Shown here one piece after another: positions 44,222-58,249 of a stretch of 64,000 nucleotides of DNA. Origin of the DNA: Trematomus loennbergii (Eukaryota; Chordata; Actinopteri; Perciformes; Nototheniidae); assembly GCA_012861695.1 (NCBI GenBank), contig JAAOOA010001119.1, positions 1 to 64,000 of the forward strand, read 5' to 3'. The notes under the pieces were generated by a model. It made no database searches, was not told the DNA's origin, and worked only from the letters and a program-made list of their open reading frames with translations. The translations under genes were made by a program, and so were the position numbers. The stretch's first letter is position 1. Each line of letters starts with the position of its first letter.

Positions 44222-45315
44222 AACAACACTTTCAGCAAATGAATAAGTCACACTTTATCAGGGTGTCCGCAGGGTCTTAACAAGTATTACAAAGTATTAA
44301 CAAGTATTAACAAGTATTAAAAAGTATTAACAAGTATTAAAAAGTATTAACAAGTATTGTATTAAAAAGTATTAAAAAGTATTAAAAAGTATTAAAGGGC
44401 ATTTTCCAAGGTATCACATTTTGTAGCTAGTTTCCAATCAGTATATGAATTGTCCAAAGAGGTTGTATTCTACAGTCTGCCTGAATGTAATCATTGCGTA
44501 GGTGTGTAGTGTGATTCTGTGTAGTTTATTTATGGCATGCCGTTGGATTTGACGTCGTCTGAACAGGACATCGCACGCTCACTGCTTGATAGCGCGTGAA
44601 GCTCCGTTTACGCCGGTTGTTAAACAACATGGTTATGGGGAAATGCAAGTCTGCGTCCAAATGGTTGGAAGATAAGGAGGAAGGACAATCAATACTGAAT
44701 ATAGTCAATGTGAGGTAAAGTGTAGGGCTGTGCAATTAATCGTATTTTAATCGCAATTACGATTTTGGCCTGCCACAATTACGAAAACAACATAATCGAA
44801 AAAAACTATTATTTAGCTTTGCTAGGTTGTGACACTGCAACATATTTGATCTCATTTTTTTGGTCTCATTTATTTGTATTTATCATATTTATATATGTTT
44901 AGTAGCTTGTTGAAGTGCGCTCCAAAATATTTGTTGATCTTGTTTATTGGTATTTATTATTTTGATATTATTTATTTAAATGTATCATTTATTTAATTTA
45001 TTTTTGTATTGGTTTTTCAGTTGAATTATACGTTCAGGGTAATCAACAGTTAAAAAGATACTGTTCAAATTATTATTTGTATTTGTTTTAAAGTTCAATA
45101 AATGGATGTTTTCAAAGTCAATGAATAATCGTATTTAATAATCGTGATATCAATTATTGACCAAATAATCGTGATTATGATTTTTGTCATAATCGCACAG
45201 CCCTACCGTGGACTTAGAGCTGGGCTCCATTCAAAGCCCCCCCGAAGGACCTCCCTGCCCCGAATGATGGTTCTTGGCCAGCTGAATGTAACTTGGCTCG
45301 TGCTGAACAGATCAC
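44222..45315. mobile_element. hAT composite, short-array copy
   Basis: Duplicate of parts of 48429-50590: attaaacaacactttcagc, hAT start cagggtgtccgcagggtctt (~44262), a short array of the 10-bp repeat (44278-44396, about 12 units), a transposase start-like MGKCKSASKWLEDKEEG (~44635), the TAGGGCTG MITE in minus orientation (44723-45205), and then gggctccattcaaagcc...gaacagatcaca. Relative to the 48.4-kb copy a ~110-bp piece after ggacttagag is missing. Confidence 0.7.
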
Positions 45316-45625
45316 AAAACACAACCCTCTCTATTTTCCTCCATACCCAAATCTCTAAAAACGGGGCTGCAACGGATCTGATAAAAACTGATCCAGATTT
45401 GAACACTGTCCTGACGTCAGGACGGAGGAGCTTACCTATCAGGGGAATGAGAGGTTGCCGTGGCATGGTAACAGCATGGTAACAGCATGGTAACAGCATG
45501 AAATGAGGCATGGCTAAAATGCATGATCTGTTTGGTATTTTGAAAAAGAAAACTTATAAATATACCTTATATAGGTATGGCCCTACAATATATGATTCAA
45601 ATATAGCATGATAGGTCCACTTTAA
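45316..45625 (+). mobile_element. TTAA element, right-end copy (tandem duplicate)
   Basis: From aaaacacaaccctctc to TTAA at 45622-45625; duplicates 43461-43780 and is one catggtaacag unit shorter. Together with what follows it forms a second copy of 43461-44216. Confidence 0.75.
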
Positions 45626-45770
45626 ACTGCATGGGATGACGGCTACTAATGAGCACTGCACATGATATATATATTGGAATGCTTTATTGATTGAAGTGGG
45701 GGCTGCATTTTGAATTCTTAAACAAGTTATACTTGTCAGACTGTGGCATGACCTTTGCAACACAAATATG

Positions 45771-45922
<152 letters not shown>

Positions 45923-46447
45923 GCCATAGAAACAGGCAGGTACAAGAAAACATGGCTGCCAAAAGAGGAGCGATCATGCCATCAGTGTGGAGGAACTGCT
46001 GTGGAGACAGAGCAGCACTTCCTCACACAATGCCCAACTTTTGAACCTGTACGCAAACAATTCTTCCCAAAACTCAATCATAAGCATCCTCAATTATTTA
46101 AAAATGAAAAACTAAAAATACTTCTGGGGGAATATAAAGGGAGCTGCATTGTTGCAGGACAGTTTGTCTCTGCCTGCCACAGTCTGAGGGAACCGGAATG
46201 AGCAGATACACCAGGTCTCACATCTTATGTATGTATGTATATCATATTCTATTTTACATTAATGTATTATATGAATGAAATGAAATGAATCTGTATTCCT
46301 TGTAAAAAAAATTAAAAAAAAACATGTTCTTAGCAGTTTGTTTATAACTGTTCATTTGTTTATTTGTGTGTATTTTTGTATAGATGTTACAACTACACAG
46401 AGCTTTGGCAATACTGTATGTAAATATGGTCATGCTAATAAAGCTAT
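45923..46447 (+). pseudogene. LINE ORF2 C-terminus, copy 2, and LINE 3' end
   Basis: Same zinc-knuckle sequence as 44015, continuing through LLGEYKGSCIVAGQFVSACH to the stop at 46199-46201. It is followed by ~245 bp of 3' UTR ending catgctaataaagctattgaattgaattga, a typical LINE 3' terminus with a short tandem tail. It fixes the 3' end of the LINE whose ORF1 starts at 35070. Confidence 0.75.
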
Positions 46448-46892
46448 TGAATTGAATTGAGAGAAGTAGAGAGAGAGAGCGAGAGATAAGTAGAGAGAGA
46501 AGTTTCTGGAAGTTAAGGAGCAGCAGTATAACAAAGTCACAAATATAAACAACAGCCTCCCAAGAACATTGCATGTTGGATTTATATATATATTTATTAA
46601 ATAGACAAAATGGGGAACAAATCAATTCACAGTTAACCGAGAGACTTAAATGCCTACACACTTTAACTTAAGTAAGGTTTAGATGCAGGATGTTTACTGG
46701 GTTATTTTCACACTGTTGAATTATTACTTTTATTTCCATAACTTTGTTAAAAAAATGTTTAGCTGCATGTCTATTTATATCTAACTGAAAAACAATCCCA
46801 GTACCTGTTCAGCTGGTTATGAAACAAAGGGAGCAGCTACACACAGGTGAAGGCATGTTAAGGTGAAAATATGACGTCAGACTGCCAGACGC

Positions 46893-48032
<1,140 letters not shown>

Positions 48033-48192
48033 GTAAGAGTCTCTGCTGTAAACTGACCTGAAGAGGATCCAGTTTTATATAATCTGATCATTTAAACTGT
48101 TCTTTAATGTCCTGTGCGCAGTAGAGTACAGTAAGCTAACATTATTTAAGGATATTTCTATAGACAACTCCATCATCATTGTATCAGTGGCA

Positions 48193-48470
48193 GGGATGGG
48201 TACGGAGCCCCGGTATTAAAGGGGCCCCGGGGCTGAATGATTAAAGACCGTGGTACCGTCAAGCTCCGACGTTATCGGTCTTTTTATCGGTACTGGAGAC
48301 ATTTAAAAGATATATATCATATGTGTTATTGCTACTGTAACACTGCTATGTGAAAGGTTGCCTTTCAATGAGGAGTAGAAGATAATAAAACATAGAAGGA
48401 ACAATATTAAATTAACATAGCCGGCATTTTATTAAACAACACTTTCAGCAAATGAATAAGTCACACTTTA
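48193..48470 (+). mobile_element. hAT left end (CAGGGATGGGTACGG)
   Basis: Starts cagggatgggtacggagccc, with ccggtatt...ggccccgg and a run of ttatcggt motifs. Its interior ends where a second hAT (cagggtgtctgcgggg, 48472) begins. The matching opposite end type is seen at 3402-3600. Confidence 0.6.
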
Positions 48471-48471
48471 T

Positions 48472-49875
48472 CAGGGTGTCTGCGGGGTCTTAACAAGTAT
48501 TAACAGTATTAACAAGTATTAACAAGTATTAACAAGTATTAAAAAGTATTAAAAAGTATTAACAAGTATTAAAAAGTATTAAAAAGTATTAACAAGTATT
48601 AAAAAGTATTAAAAAGTATTAACAAGTATTAAAAAGTATTAAAAAGTATTAACAAGTATTAAAAGTATTAACAAGTATTAACAAGTATTAAAAAGTATTA
48701 ACAAGTATTAAAAAGTATTAAAAAGTATTAAAAAGTATTAACAAGTATTAACAAGTATTAACAAGTATTAAAAAGTATTAAAAAGTATTAACAAGTATTA
48801 CAAAGTATTAAAAGTATTAACAAGTATTAAAAAGTATTAACAAGTATTAACAAGTATTAAAAAGTATTAACAAGTATTAACAAGTATTAACAAGTATTAA
48901 AAAGTATTAAAAAGTATTAAAAAGTATTAACAAGTATTAACAAGTATTAACAAGTATTAACAAGTATTAACAAGTATTAACAAGTATTCAAAAGTATTCA
49001 AAAGTATTCAAAAGTATTAACAAGTATTAAAAGTATTCAAAAGTATTCAAAAGTATTCAAAAGTATTCAAAAGTATTAACAAGTATTAACAAGTATTAAC
49101 AAGTATTAACAAGTATTCAAAAGTATTCAAAAGTATTAACAAGTATTAACAAGTATTAACAAGTATTAAAAAGTATAAACAAGTATTAACAAGTATTAAA
49201 AAGTAAAAAGTATTAAAAAGTATTAAAAGTATTAACAAGTATTAACAAGTATTAACAAGTATTCAAAAGTATTCAAAAGTATTCAAAGTATTCAAAAGTA
49301 TTAACAAGTATTAAAAGTATTAAAAAGTATTCAAAAGTATTCAAAAGTATTCAAAAGTATTAACAAGTATTAACAAGTATTAACAAGTATTAACAAGTAT
49401 TAACAAGTATTCAAAAGTATTCAAAAGTATTAACAAGTATTAACAAGTATTAACAAGTATTAACAAGTATTAACAAGTATTCAAAAGTATTAACAAGTAT
49501 TAACAAGTATTAACAAGTATTAACAAGTATTAACAAGTATTAACAAGTATTAAACGGCATTTTCCAAGGTATGACATTTTGTAGCTTGTTTCCAATAAGT
49601 ATATGAATGGTCCAAAGAGGTATTCTACAGTCTGCCTGAATGTAATCATTGCGTAGGTGTGTAGTGTGATTCTGTGGAGTTTATTGATGGCATCCCATTG
49701 GATTTGACGTCGTCTGAACAGGACATCGCACGCTCACTGCTTGATAGCGCAAACGTCCGTTTACGCCGGTTGTTAAACAACATGGTTATGGGGAAATGCA
49801 AGTCTGCGTCCAAATGGTTGGAAGATAAGGAGGAAGGACAATCAATACTGAATATAGTCAATGTGAGGTAAAGTG
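48472..49875 (+). mobile_element. hAT left end with transposase start
   Basis: Starts cagggtgtctgcggggtctt, a hAT-type terminus. After a ~1.06-kb repeat array it carries aaacggcattttccaagg... and a short ORF (49674-49871) whose last part reads NNMVMGKCKSASKWLEDKEE, resembling the N-terminus of a fish hAT transposase. No transposase core follows; a MITE (49876) sits right after. Confidence 0.6.
48492..49552. repeat. 10-bp repeat array (aacaagtatt)
   Basis: About 105 units of aagtattaac, aagtattaaa and aagtattcaa in blocks, with occasional 9-bp units. The paralogous copy at 44278-44396 has about 12 units. The first units are continuous with the hAT terminal sequence (ggtcttaacaagtatt), so the array grew from the hAT end. 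Confidence 0.95.
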
Positions 49876-50356
49876 TAGGGCTGTGCAATTAATCGTATTT
49901 TAATCGCAATTACGATTTTGGCCTGCCACAATTACGAAAACAACATAATCGAAAAAAACAATTATTTAGCTTTGCTTGGTTGTGACAGTGCAACATATTT
50001 GATCTAATTAATTTTGGTCTCATTTATTTGTATTTATCATATTTACATATGTTTAGTAGCTTGTTGAAGTGCGCTCCAAAATATTTGTTGATCTTGTTTA
50101 TTGGTATTTATTATTTTGATATTATTTATTTAAATTTATCATTTATTTAATTTATTTTTGTATTGGTTTTTCAGTTGAATTCTACGTTCAGGGTAATCAA
50201 CAGTTAAAAAGACACTGTTCAAATTATTATTTGTATTTAAAAGTTCAATAAATGGATTTTTCCAAAGTCAATGAATAATCGTATTTAATAATCGTGATAT
50301 CAATTATTGACCCAAATAATCGTGATTATGATTTTTGTCATAATCGCACAGCCCTA
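49876..50356 (-). mobile_element. TAGGGCTG MITE, minus orientation
   Basis: tagggctgtgcaattaatcg ... cataatcgcacagcccta. Left flank is gtaaagtg, right flank ctgtggac. The 44723-45205 copy has the same flanks (duplication). Reverse-complementing shows it is the same family as the MITEs in the LRR units, but ~240 bp shorter. Confidence 0.8.
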
Positions 50357-53300
50357 CTGTGGACTTAGAGCAACAAGGATGGACATGTTTCCAATGTGTC
50401 TGACATTTCTAATGATAAATCCAGAAAAGAATGGCGATATGAATCGATAATGAACCTTTTGTAGCGTCTTTAAAGCTAACCCTCATCTCGCTGGGCTCCA
50501 TTCAAAGCCCCCCGAAGGACCTCCCTGCCCCGAATGATGGTTCTTGGCCAGCTGAATGTAACTTGGCTCGTGCTGAACAGATCACATATGATATGGCTGT
50601 TGCGTAACACTGCACACACTGGCCAGGCATGTCAGGTTTCTGCTGACTTTGCAGGGAAGCCCTAATTGACCTGCAGCTATTTTTTTACTGCACAGCTGAC
50701 CTCTGACCTGCAATTAAAGAACATCTCATTAGTTTTTTTTAAATGCTACGGCAAGATTTATTGTGGATAATGTCCACACATTAGGAAAAAGGACATTTAT
50801 TTTGACCTATTAGCTCAAAACATGTCTCCACGCTCTGTTAATGGTCCCACTGGGCAGCAGGGATATGGCCTCTATAGGGCGAGAACTGCTTGATAATTAA
50901 AAAATTGTGATTTGAAACTCTGGAAAGATGCATTAGTCTTTTTCTTGTGGCAGGAAATGATCGCAGGCAGCTCTGTAAATTAGCTACTGAGTAACTGTGG
51001 AGAATCCCACCTACAAATCACGCTGGAGTTTAAGGAAGCTTTTTAAATCCTCAGCACTGGAGGTTCAGTTTCTCTTCCTCAACACAGTTTCTTTGAACAT
51101 TTTTGTAAGAAGTGAGAAATGATTTCTGCTGAAAAAGAAAACTACATTACAGTTTCAGTATTCAGAAACACTGTGAAGTCAAATTACATAGTGTTTGAAC
51201 CGGTCAGCTCAGTATGATTTATATCCTGTAAGAAATCATGAGGGGTAAAACAAATCTACACTCTTTTATGCGTTGGTGACATTCTTTTTTGGGAGTTTAA
51301 ATGGATAGATGCTGCATTGTTGGGTCTGAATGAAATCTCCGTTGGTTTATTATCTACTCTGTTAAAGGTGGGGTAGGTAATTCACTTAAAGGTGGGGTAG
51401 GTAATTCACTTCAGAAACACTTGTTATATTCCATGGAATGCTCTTCACATCCCGATAGCAATGAATATCTTAAATGCTTTGACAATAAATACATAACAAA
51501 ATATCATCTGTGGAAGCCGTGGCGCTGTAAAAAGCACGACCAATCATCTTAGCCGGCCCGGCTAAAATAACTGGATGGCCTACCTGCCTGTCAGCCTTCC
51601 ATCTCGTGCACTAACTTATCTCGTGCCCTCATTGGTCATGTGCGCGTTCGTGTGTGTTGGAGGAGGGGCTCTGTAAGGAAGTCTGAAGGAAGGGGCAGAT
51701 TTTTTCCGGCTGCGTATTATCAAATTCTAGCGCACTCAAGCTGATTTCTCCATTCTTACCTACCCTACCTTTAAGCTTTCACACCAACACTCATGTATCC
51801 TCCTGCAGTGTGAGGTGTGAGTCACTGACGGTGCTTTTTGCTGTAGCGGACGGACACCCCTTAGTACTTCTAATGTTTCAATACATAGGTCTGATTGAAG
51901 TAAATTGAGTAGGAGGTATTTCATCCCGCAGCACTATTGAAGTCCTGACCACACCATACATTTTAAACCAGTACAATTTCTGTCTCAAATCAATACATTT
52001 TAAAAGAGAGATGGGCAGAATTTGCATCAGTTGTGACTTTCTTTGACTTTGACATGCACATTTGCACCGTTCACTATCAGCAAGCAGTCTTAATAGTGTC
52101 GTTCTTTAAGGGATTTAAAGTAGGTCCTGGCAAGCTGGTAACATTGTTCAACCACAGTCCACCAAATGACATAATATCCAGTATTTTCCTGATTAAACGC
52201 TGATTCTAGACGCTGTTTTTCCCCACTGTCTCAGCTGTTTTGTTTTTGTTGTTAAAGCCGATAGCAGGTTCATTTGAGCCTAGAATCCAGTTGGCAAACC
52301 TCCTAGTCCTTTATCCCTCTTTTTGATATCTTCTTTATTAAAACAATGTACAATTCTGGGAACAAATGACCATGAGGAAGCAAGGGAATCGGTACTCACG
52401 GGCTAGCGCGTTAGCTCATTAGATAGCGTAGTTTACAACCAACCATGCAAGAAGTTTTAACGTCTACAAGTTTCCAGAACCACATACTGATCAAAGATGT
52501 TGTGGCTTTGAACATAAAAGTACTTGAGTTAAAATACAGGGCAGAAGAATATAACAACATCTTTTCAGTCTCATGAAATTCTATTGTTGTCGTTCTTATT
52601 TTAAATCAGAAAGCAATTACACTACACGTTTAGCAAGCAGAACAAAAGAAGACTCTCAGCCAGTACAGTGTTAAGACCAACAGGAATAAAAACCCCTCTA
52701 AATCCAATAGTGCTGCTGATTCATTTTCCTGATTTACTATTTGGACAAGAGGACTTGGAACTCCCTCGTGTCTAAACTACATGTTGGCAGTGTGAATGAA
52801 AGCGTCTCTTTGCAGCCAGAACACAGAGGAGAGTAGGAAGCAGCGTTCAGAGCCGAGGAGGACGCATTAAATCAGCGCACATTAATATCCTGGGGTCAGG
52901 TGAGGCCGCGCTGGCTGTGATTCACGGCTTGTGCTTTCACTGATTGTATCTGTCTTATGTCAACATCTCGAGTAAGCGGCCGTCAACAGGTCGTGTGAAT
53001 TTAAATGGTTCGCCTCGCTTTTTATGTTGACACCAGCTGGCAGACACCGGGACAGATTGAAGTGGAGAAAACATCCTGGGTTTCAGAAGGCTATACTCTT
53101 TCTTTTTTTGTGAGTTTGAGGTCCTGTCTGCTTTTATTCCTGAGGTTTTTCTGAAGCTTAGAAGTCACTCTTAGGGCTCCTTGGTATATCTTTGAGCTTG
53201 TTTGTGATGTTCAGCGCTGACGGGATAATAAAAAGGAGCTGGGCGGCTTCCAGACTCACTTGTAGGTGCAGACAGTTTAATGAAGACGGTGTACGTTAAG

Positions 53301-53788
53301 TGTTTGGAAGCAGAAAGCTGCTCTGGAAGGGTCTCTCTTTGGCTTCAGGTGATGTTACCAAAGGGTTGAAGAATACTAGGCATTATTTTAATCAATTAGG
53401 TATCATTTCGTTCTTAACCATGTAAGGACAAAATGACAAATAATATTACCACGTGTTAAATTATGTTTGGAAGGGGATGTGACAAAATAACAAATGGATG
53501 TGCATAAACACGGTACACTTGGGTTATCATTACAACTGGTGTGATGATTAACCAGAGAACTCTTAGCAATTTAATGCGAGAATATGATAATTTCCTAAAA
53601 TACCCATCCCTTCTGTAGGTTTCTTTAGGCAGCCATATTGAAAGTATTCAAAATTGTGAGTTATTAATCTATACAGTGCAAGTTATACGTGTTGGTTTTG
53701 TGTACTTTTGTATTGACAGATTACTGATAAGTTCATCACTGCCTGCCTCATGATTGCATTTATTTGTTTGTTTGATCATCTTGTAAAC
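50357..53788. other. Non-coding stretch, no gene recognised
   Basis: 50357-50590 belongs to the duplicated hAT composite. 50590-53788 has no ORF with recognisable features and no LRR/NACHT similarity, apart from the MITE at 51362-51774. It may be NLR intron or intergenic sequence. One AG-bounded stretch at 52816-52870 (cagaacacagaggagagtag) is open but too short to judge. Confidence 0.5.
51362..51774. mobile_element. TTAA-flanked MITE with duplicated left end
   Basis: TTAA then aggtggggtaggtaattcac, repeated once directly after (51386), and ttacctaccctacct before TTAA at 51771-51774. Inverted ends of ~16 bp. Non-coding, ~413 bp. Confidence 0.75.
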
Positions 53789-54127
53789 CAGGGTGTCAAA
53801 CTCAATTTCATCCCGGGCCACATCAGCATTAGGGTTGCACTCAAAGGGCCGGTTGTAATTTTAATTATATATTATAAATATACATATATAAATATATATT
53901 AAATAATTTATTATATTACATTGTTGGCCCTGCATTGGATTATTATCAGTTGTGGTAATATCTTCCTAAATAACTCTATAAGAAGTCTAGGGCAAATAAT
54001 TGAAAGTAAATATTCAACAATTACACCAATTGTATTGTATATTATATTCTTTGCAAGCTCTTGCGGGCCACATAAAATTAGGTCGCGGGCCGGATTTGGC
54101 CCCCGGGCCTTGAGTTTGACACCCCTG
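53789..54127. mobile_element. hAT MITE (cagggtgtcaaactc)
   Basis: Ends agggtgtcaaactcaa and ttgagtttgacacccc are inverted complements except for one base. The 8-mer tgtaaacc is repeated at both borders (53782-53789 and 54126-54133). Internal gcgggcc motifs and an AT-rich core. Non-autonomous, ~340 bp. Confidence 0.8.
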
Positions 54128-54408
54128 TAAACCCATTTGTTATATTAGCTTGTTGTCACAGGCAACAGGCTCCTCCAACAGTCATTCATGAGCATTCAAA
54201 TGTTGGGTTTCTGACATGTTTCTCCTACTTCTTATTGGCCAGGCTTCTTATATGTTGCCACTATACCGCCCACAAGTCGTTCTCCACCAACACAAACTCT
54301 GTGTGCCCAGGATCTGAAGTTTTAGTGCCAAGCCTGTAAAGCAGGAAATCACTACATTGATCAACAAATGATCACTTCCTGTGCTGAAGATATTATTATA
54401 CCTTCTGT

Positions 54409-54892
54409 TAGGGCTGTGCAATTAATCGTATTTTAATCGCAATTACGATTTTGGCCTGCCACAATTACGAAAACAACATAATCGAAAAAAACTATTATTT
54501 AGCTTTGCTAGGTTGTGACAGTGCACTACAACATATTTGATCTAATTTATTTTGGTCTAATTTATTTGTATTTATCATATTTACATATGTTTAGTAGCTT
54601 GGGGAAGTGCGCTCCAAAATATTTGTTGATCTTGTTTATTGGTATTTATTATTTTGATATTATTTATTTAAATTTATCATTTATTTTATTTATTTTTGTA
54701 TTGGTTTTTCAGTTGAATTATACGTTCAGGGAAATCAACAGTTAAACAGATACTGTTCAAATTATTATTTGCATTTGTTTTAAAGTTCAATAAATGGAAA
54801 AAGTCGATGAATAATCGTATTTAATAATCGTGATATCAATTATTGACCCAAATAATCGTGATTATGATTTTTGCCATAATCGCACAGCCCTA
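54409..54892 (-). mobile_element. TAGGGCTG MITE, minus orientation
   Basis: Same family and orientation as 49876-50356. Left flank ccttctgt, right flank gtaaagtg (54893-54900), the latter identical to the left flank of the 49876 and 44723 copies. Confidence 0.8.
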
Positions 54893-56838
54893 GTAAAGTG
54901 TATCGCCAAGGTAACCGGTTTAAACTCCAAGTGGCGATGAGGTCTTAACCTGTTACGCACGGCCCCCCCGGTACCGGGCGGATAAACGCGTCATTTGCAG
55001 GAAACAACGTCTAAGGAATCTTAATATTTAATAAAACTATGAATGTTTTATATCCATGTAACGGGAAGAAACTCAGCTAACTGATCTAAAAATCCAGAAA
55101 AACCCACAATGCTAACACTCAGCCTCTGAATTAGCCTCGAGCGAAAAAATGTAACCTAAAACGGCACTTAAACTCACTCATAACTCCCTTATTACTTATC
55201 CTAGATGCACAGCCAACCCATCGATTAGCATCAGCTGGAGACACAGATTCTGGGGGTGCCCACCTCAACACTCAGTGATAAACATTTGCGACGCTATAAA
55301 CGAAAGCGTACATCAGAACATGTGGAGCTAGGTAGCTAGAAACGCTAACATGGCTTACCTTGGTCAAAACTGGTCTTCAATGGCATTAAAACCCTAAAAT
55401 CGATGCTGCAGTTAATCCATAGGTTAATCCAATGTGTCTGTGTCCTCTTTGAAATGATTTCTGATAATCCATAAGCAATAAAACTGCTTTTTCGTTTCCA
55501 AATGCCAAAACTAGAATGTCCCTCCACTCTGCCCTAGATTTACATGCGCGCAGCCCCCATTTTCTCTTCACAACGTGTGTGTGTGTGGGCCTCCCCCTTC
55601 GATTCTATTGGCTCTAACGGTCAGAAAGAGGTGTCAACCATCAAAATCGACCAAGGGGGGCCAGAGATATGAAAAAAAAACATTTTCACCCAAATCACCT
55701 CAGAGGTGGTTTTGGCTAACCTCTCTAAAAAGGTCAAATGTCACTTGTTTTGCATCAATCTTGATACAGGGTACTTATTATATGTTGTACTTTGGATTCC
55801 TAAAGCTTTTAGTCTACTAACCCATCATCCAAGGGTAATTTTCACTATCTGTAAAAATAGTTTTTGGACAGACACTATAATTTACAGTTTTTTACTACAC
55901 TTCCTTTTGGTTGCCAGGCCCGGAAACACTTTTTCCCATTGACTTACATGGGGAAAGAGTGGTCTGTAAATCGTTGGATAATTTTTTTTAAACTAAATAA
56001 ACTACCCAGTATGAACACTTGTATAGCCCTTATTAAAAACATTTGTTCCTCAAGTTGTAAAAATGTGCTAATAACGTTATTCTGAGAGTTATTTCCCTCT
56101 GCATTATGAACGCGCATCTAACCCACGGGACCGCGCCGCCCGGCACGTTCATGTTACGTGTTCAGCACTACATGCGTTTATCTTTACCCATGGATGCACA
56201 ATAAGAACGGACCCATATCGCCTTACTGCCAGCCCACGGAGCTGTAATAATGGATATATTGCACATGTTTGCTGTAATTCATCATTTGTCAAATATTATA
56301 CTACATGGGCTGTATGATTAAATCTTGTACCATAAATGTTGTATTAAATAAAGTTAATATTACCGACGTAGATTAACGTCCCTGTAGCTTCTTATTGCAC
56401 TGTATATATATACATAGATATATATATATATATATATATATATACAGTGCAATAATTATTTCATGCTAAATGAAGCTCTGCTGCTTGGATATCACTAGAT
56501 CCTGTTACAGCGTAATATAAAAGTACATAACGATTGATGTGTAAATTAGCATAATTACTAGCTAACCGCTAGCTGCTAACTGCCGCCTCGTTAATATCAA
56601 ATCTATCATAACAAACCATTACCATGCTGTCATGAACGTGCGGTGCTGTTACGTGTACGCAAATTGACGTGCTTGATGTGAACGAGCATTTTGGGGGGCA
56701 TGGTTAAAGTTGCGCATGCGCTATGAGCGCACATACGGGTACTTCTCAGGCATGCCGGGTAATCTGTGACGTTTCGCTCTCTCAAAGGTTGGGCCATTTT
56801 ATCATCATGCGCGAATGAGCAACTCTCATAGGAATGAA
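54893..56838. other. Unassigned repeat-like non-coding region
   Basis: Begins with cttaacctgttacgcacggccccc and includes GC-rich (cgcgccgcccggcacg, ~56130) and AT-rich blocks. The overall look is of a decayed DNA element, but I find no matched inverted ends. ORFs at 55345-55571 (minus) and 55575-56085 (plus) show no recognisable domain. Confidence 0.3.
56394..56453. repeat. 60-bp palindrome with TA core
   Basis: attgcactgtatatatata (56394-56412) and its exact complement (56435-56453) enclose a TA-rich loop. It could extrude as a cruciform or mark the arms of a minimal MITE. Confidence 0.7.
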
Positions 56839-56984
56839 TGAGGCCCCGCCTCCCACGCTGTATCCAGTTCTTATTATACATCCATGATGAGGCCCCGCCT
56901 CCCACGCTGTATCCAGTTCTATTATACATCCATGGTGAGGCCCCGCCTCCCACGCTGTATCCAGTTCTTATTATACATCCATGG
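56839..56984. repeat. Three copies of a ~49-bp repeat
   Basis: Unit tgaggccccgcctcccacgc + tgtatccagttcttattata + catccatg, in three near-perfect copies (one copy lacks one t). Gives short repetitive ORFs on both strands that are not genes. Confidence 0.85.
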
Positions 56985-57210
56985 GCGAAACTCACGGAAG
57001 TGCTTTCAAAACAAAAGCACTCATTTGCTAAAATCACACTTTGAATCTCTACAGTATCCTGCTGAAGGAACGGTGATTATTATAAACAAGGGGAATTTAG
57101 CGATCACAACGAAAACGGCCAAGACACATATTGAGCCCAGAAAATTGATGTTATTAAGGGCTGTGAATATAATACGCCTATGTCTAAAATGGACAACATT
57201 GTTAGGAGAT

Positions 57211-58175
57211 TTAAAGGACACCTATCATGCTGTATTTAAATGATATATTGTAGGGCCATACCTATATAAGGTATATTTATACGTTTCTGTTTTCAAAATA
57301 CCAAACAGATCATGCATTTTAGCCATGCCTCATTTCGCTCTATGTGCTGTTTGCTGTCTACGGGTCTGATTCTGCTGACCACGCCCCCTGCAGGAGAGGG
57401 GAGACGTGCTCTGATCAGCTGCTGGGCTGTCAGAAGAGGGGGAGAAAAAGAGATCTCCGTCCTCCGTGTTTTATTATATAGAGTCGTTATTCATTTGTTT
57501 TAAAGCTCAATAAATAACAAAGAAGACCTTTGACCGGCACTTTTCTAATTTTGTCCGGAAGATTTAAACTTTAACGGACATCTTGACCGGCGAAACAAAC
57601 TGAAACTGAAACTCTGCCGCACGGTCCCCTCGTTCCTTGGAAGAGGCGGAGAGGTGGGTGTTTGTCATCTGCTGGTGGACTAACCGGAGAGAATTACAGT
57701 GCTTGCCTCGACGGGGAGGGATTGCATTGAATTAAAGCAGCGGGAGCAAACGCTTGCCTCGGGGAGGGAGAAAGAAAGCCACAGCGGAGAATAAACAGAA
57801 GGGTAACCATGGTAACTATGGGCGGGAAGTCTTCTTCGCTGCTTTTGTGGCAGACTACAGCGCCACTTACAGGCCTGGCATATGTACTACAGCGTCTCCA
57901 GCGCTTTCGAACGGCAATGGCCGTGGCTGTCTCCTCCTGATTGGTGGAGTTGGCCCAATAGCCGTAGCGCCACCGTCCTGACGTCAGGACAGTGTTCAAA
58001 TCTGGATCAGTTTTTATCAGATCCGTTGCAGCCCCTTTTTTAGAGATTTGGGTATGGAGGAAAATAGAGAGGGTTGTGTTTTCTGACACTTGGTGAGTTC
58101 CCTGGAACACCGGGGACACATATTCATGTAGAAAAGACGTACAAAAGTGCATTTTGCATGATAGGTCCCCTTTAA
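57211..58175 (-). mobile_element. Complete TTAA-flanked TIR element
   Basis: TTAA (57211) aggacacctatcatgc ... gcatgataggtccct-type end before TTAA at 58172-58175. This is the reference full-length copy (965 bp) of the family at 1347, 34146, 43401 and 45316, in opposite orientation. ORFs in it (57694-58152 minus; 57754-57981 plus) have no domain and differ between copies, so it is non-coding. Confidence 0.85.
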
Positions 58176-58249
58176 GCTATACAGCGATTCTGCACTGCGG
58201 TCACTCCGCCGCCTCTCGAGTTTGCTTTTTCAAATCAGCTGCTCTTCAT

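Noticed and set aside
54893..56160. Possible complete piggyBac-like element starting at cttaacctgttacgcacgg
   Set aside because: No matching inverted end with TTAA found to the right; left as unassigned.
56394..56453. microRNA precursor
   Set aside because: Arms are mostly (TA)n with no plausible mature sequence; a cruciform or MITE scar is simpler.
57694..58152. 152-codon minus ORF in the TTAA element, and 1524-1855 in its sister copy
   Set aside because: Frames differ between copies and no domain is seen; the element is non-coding.
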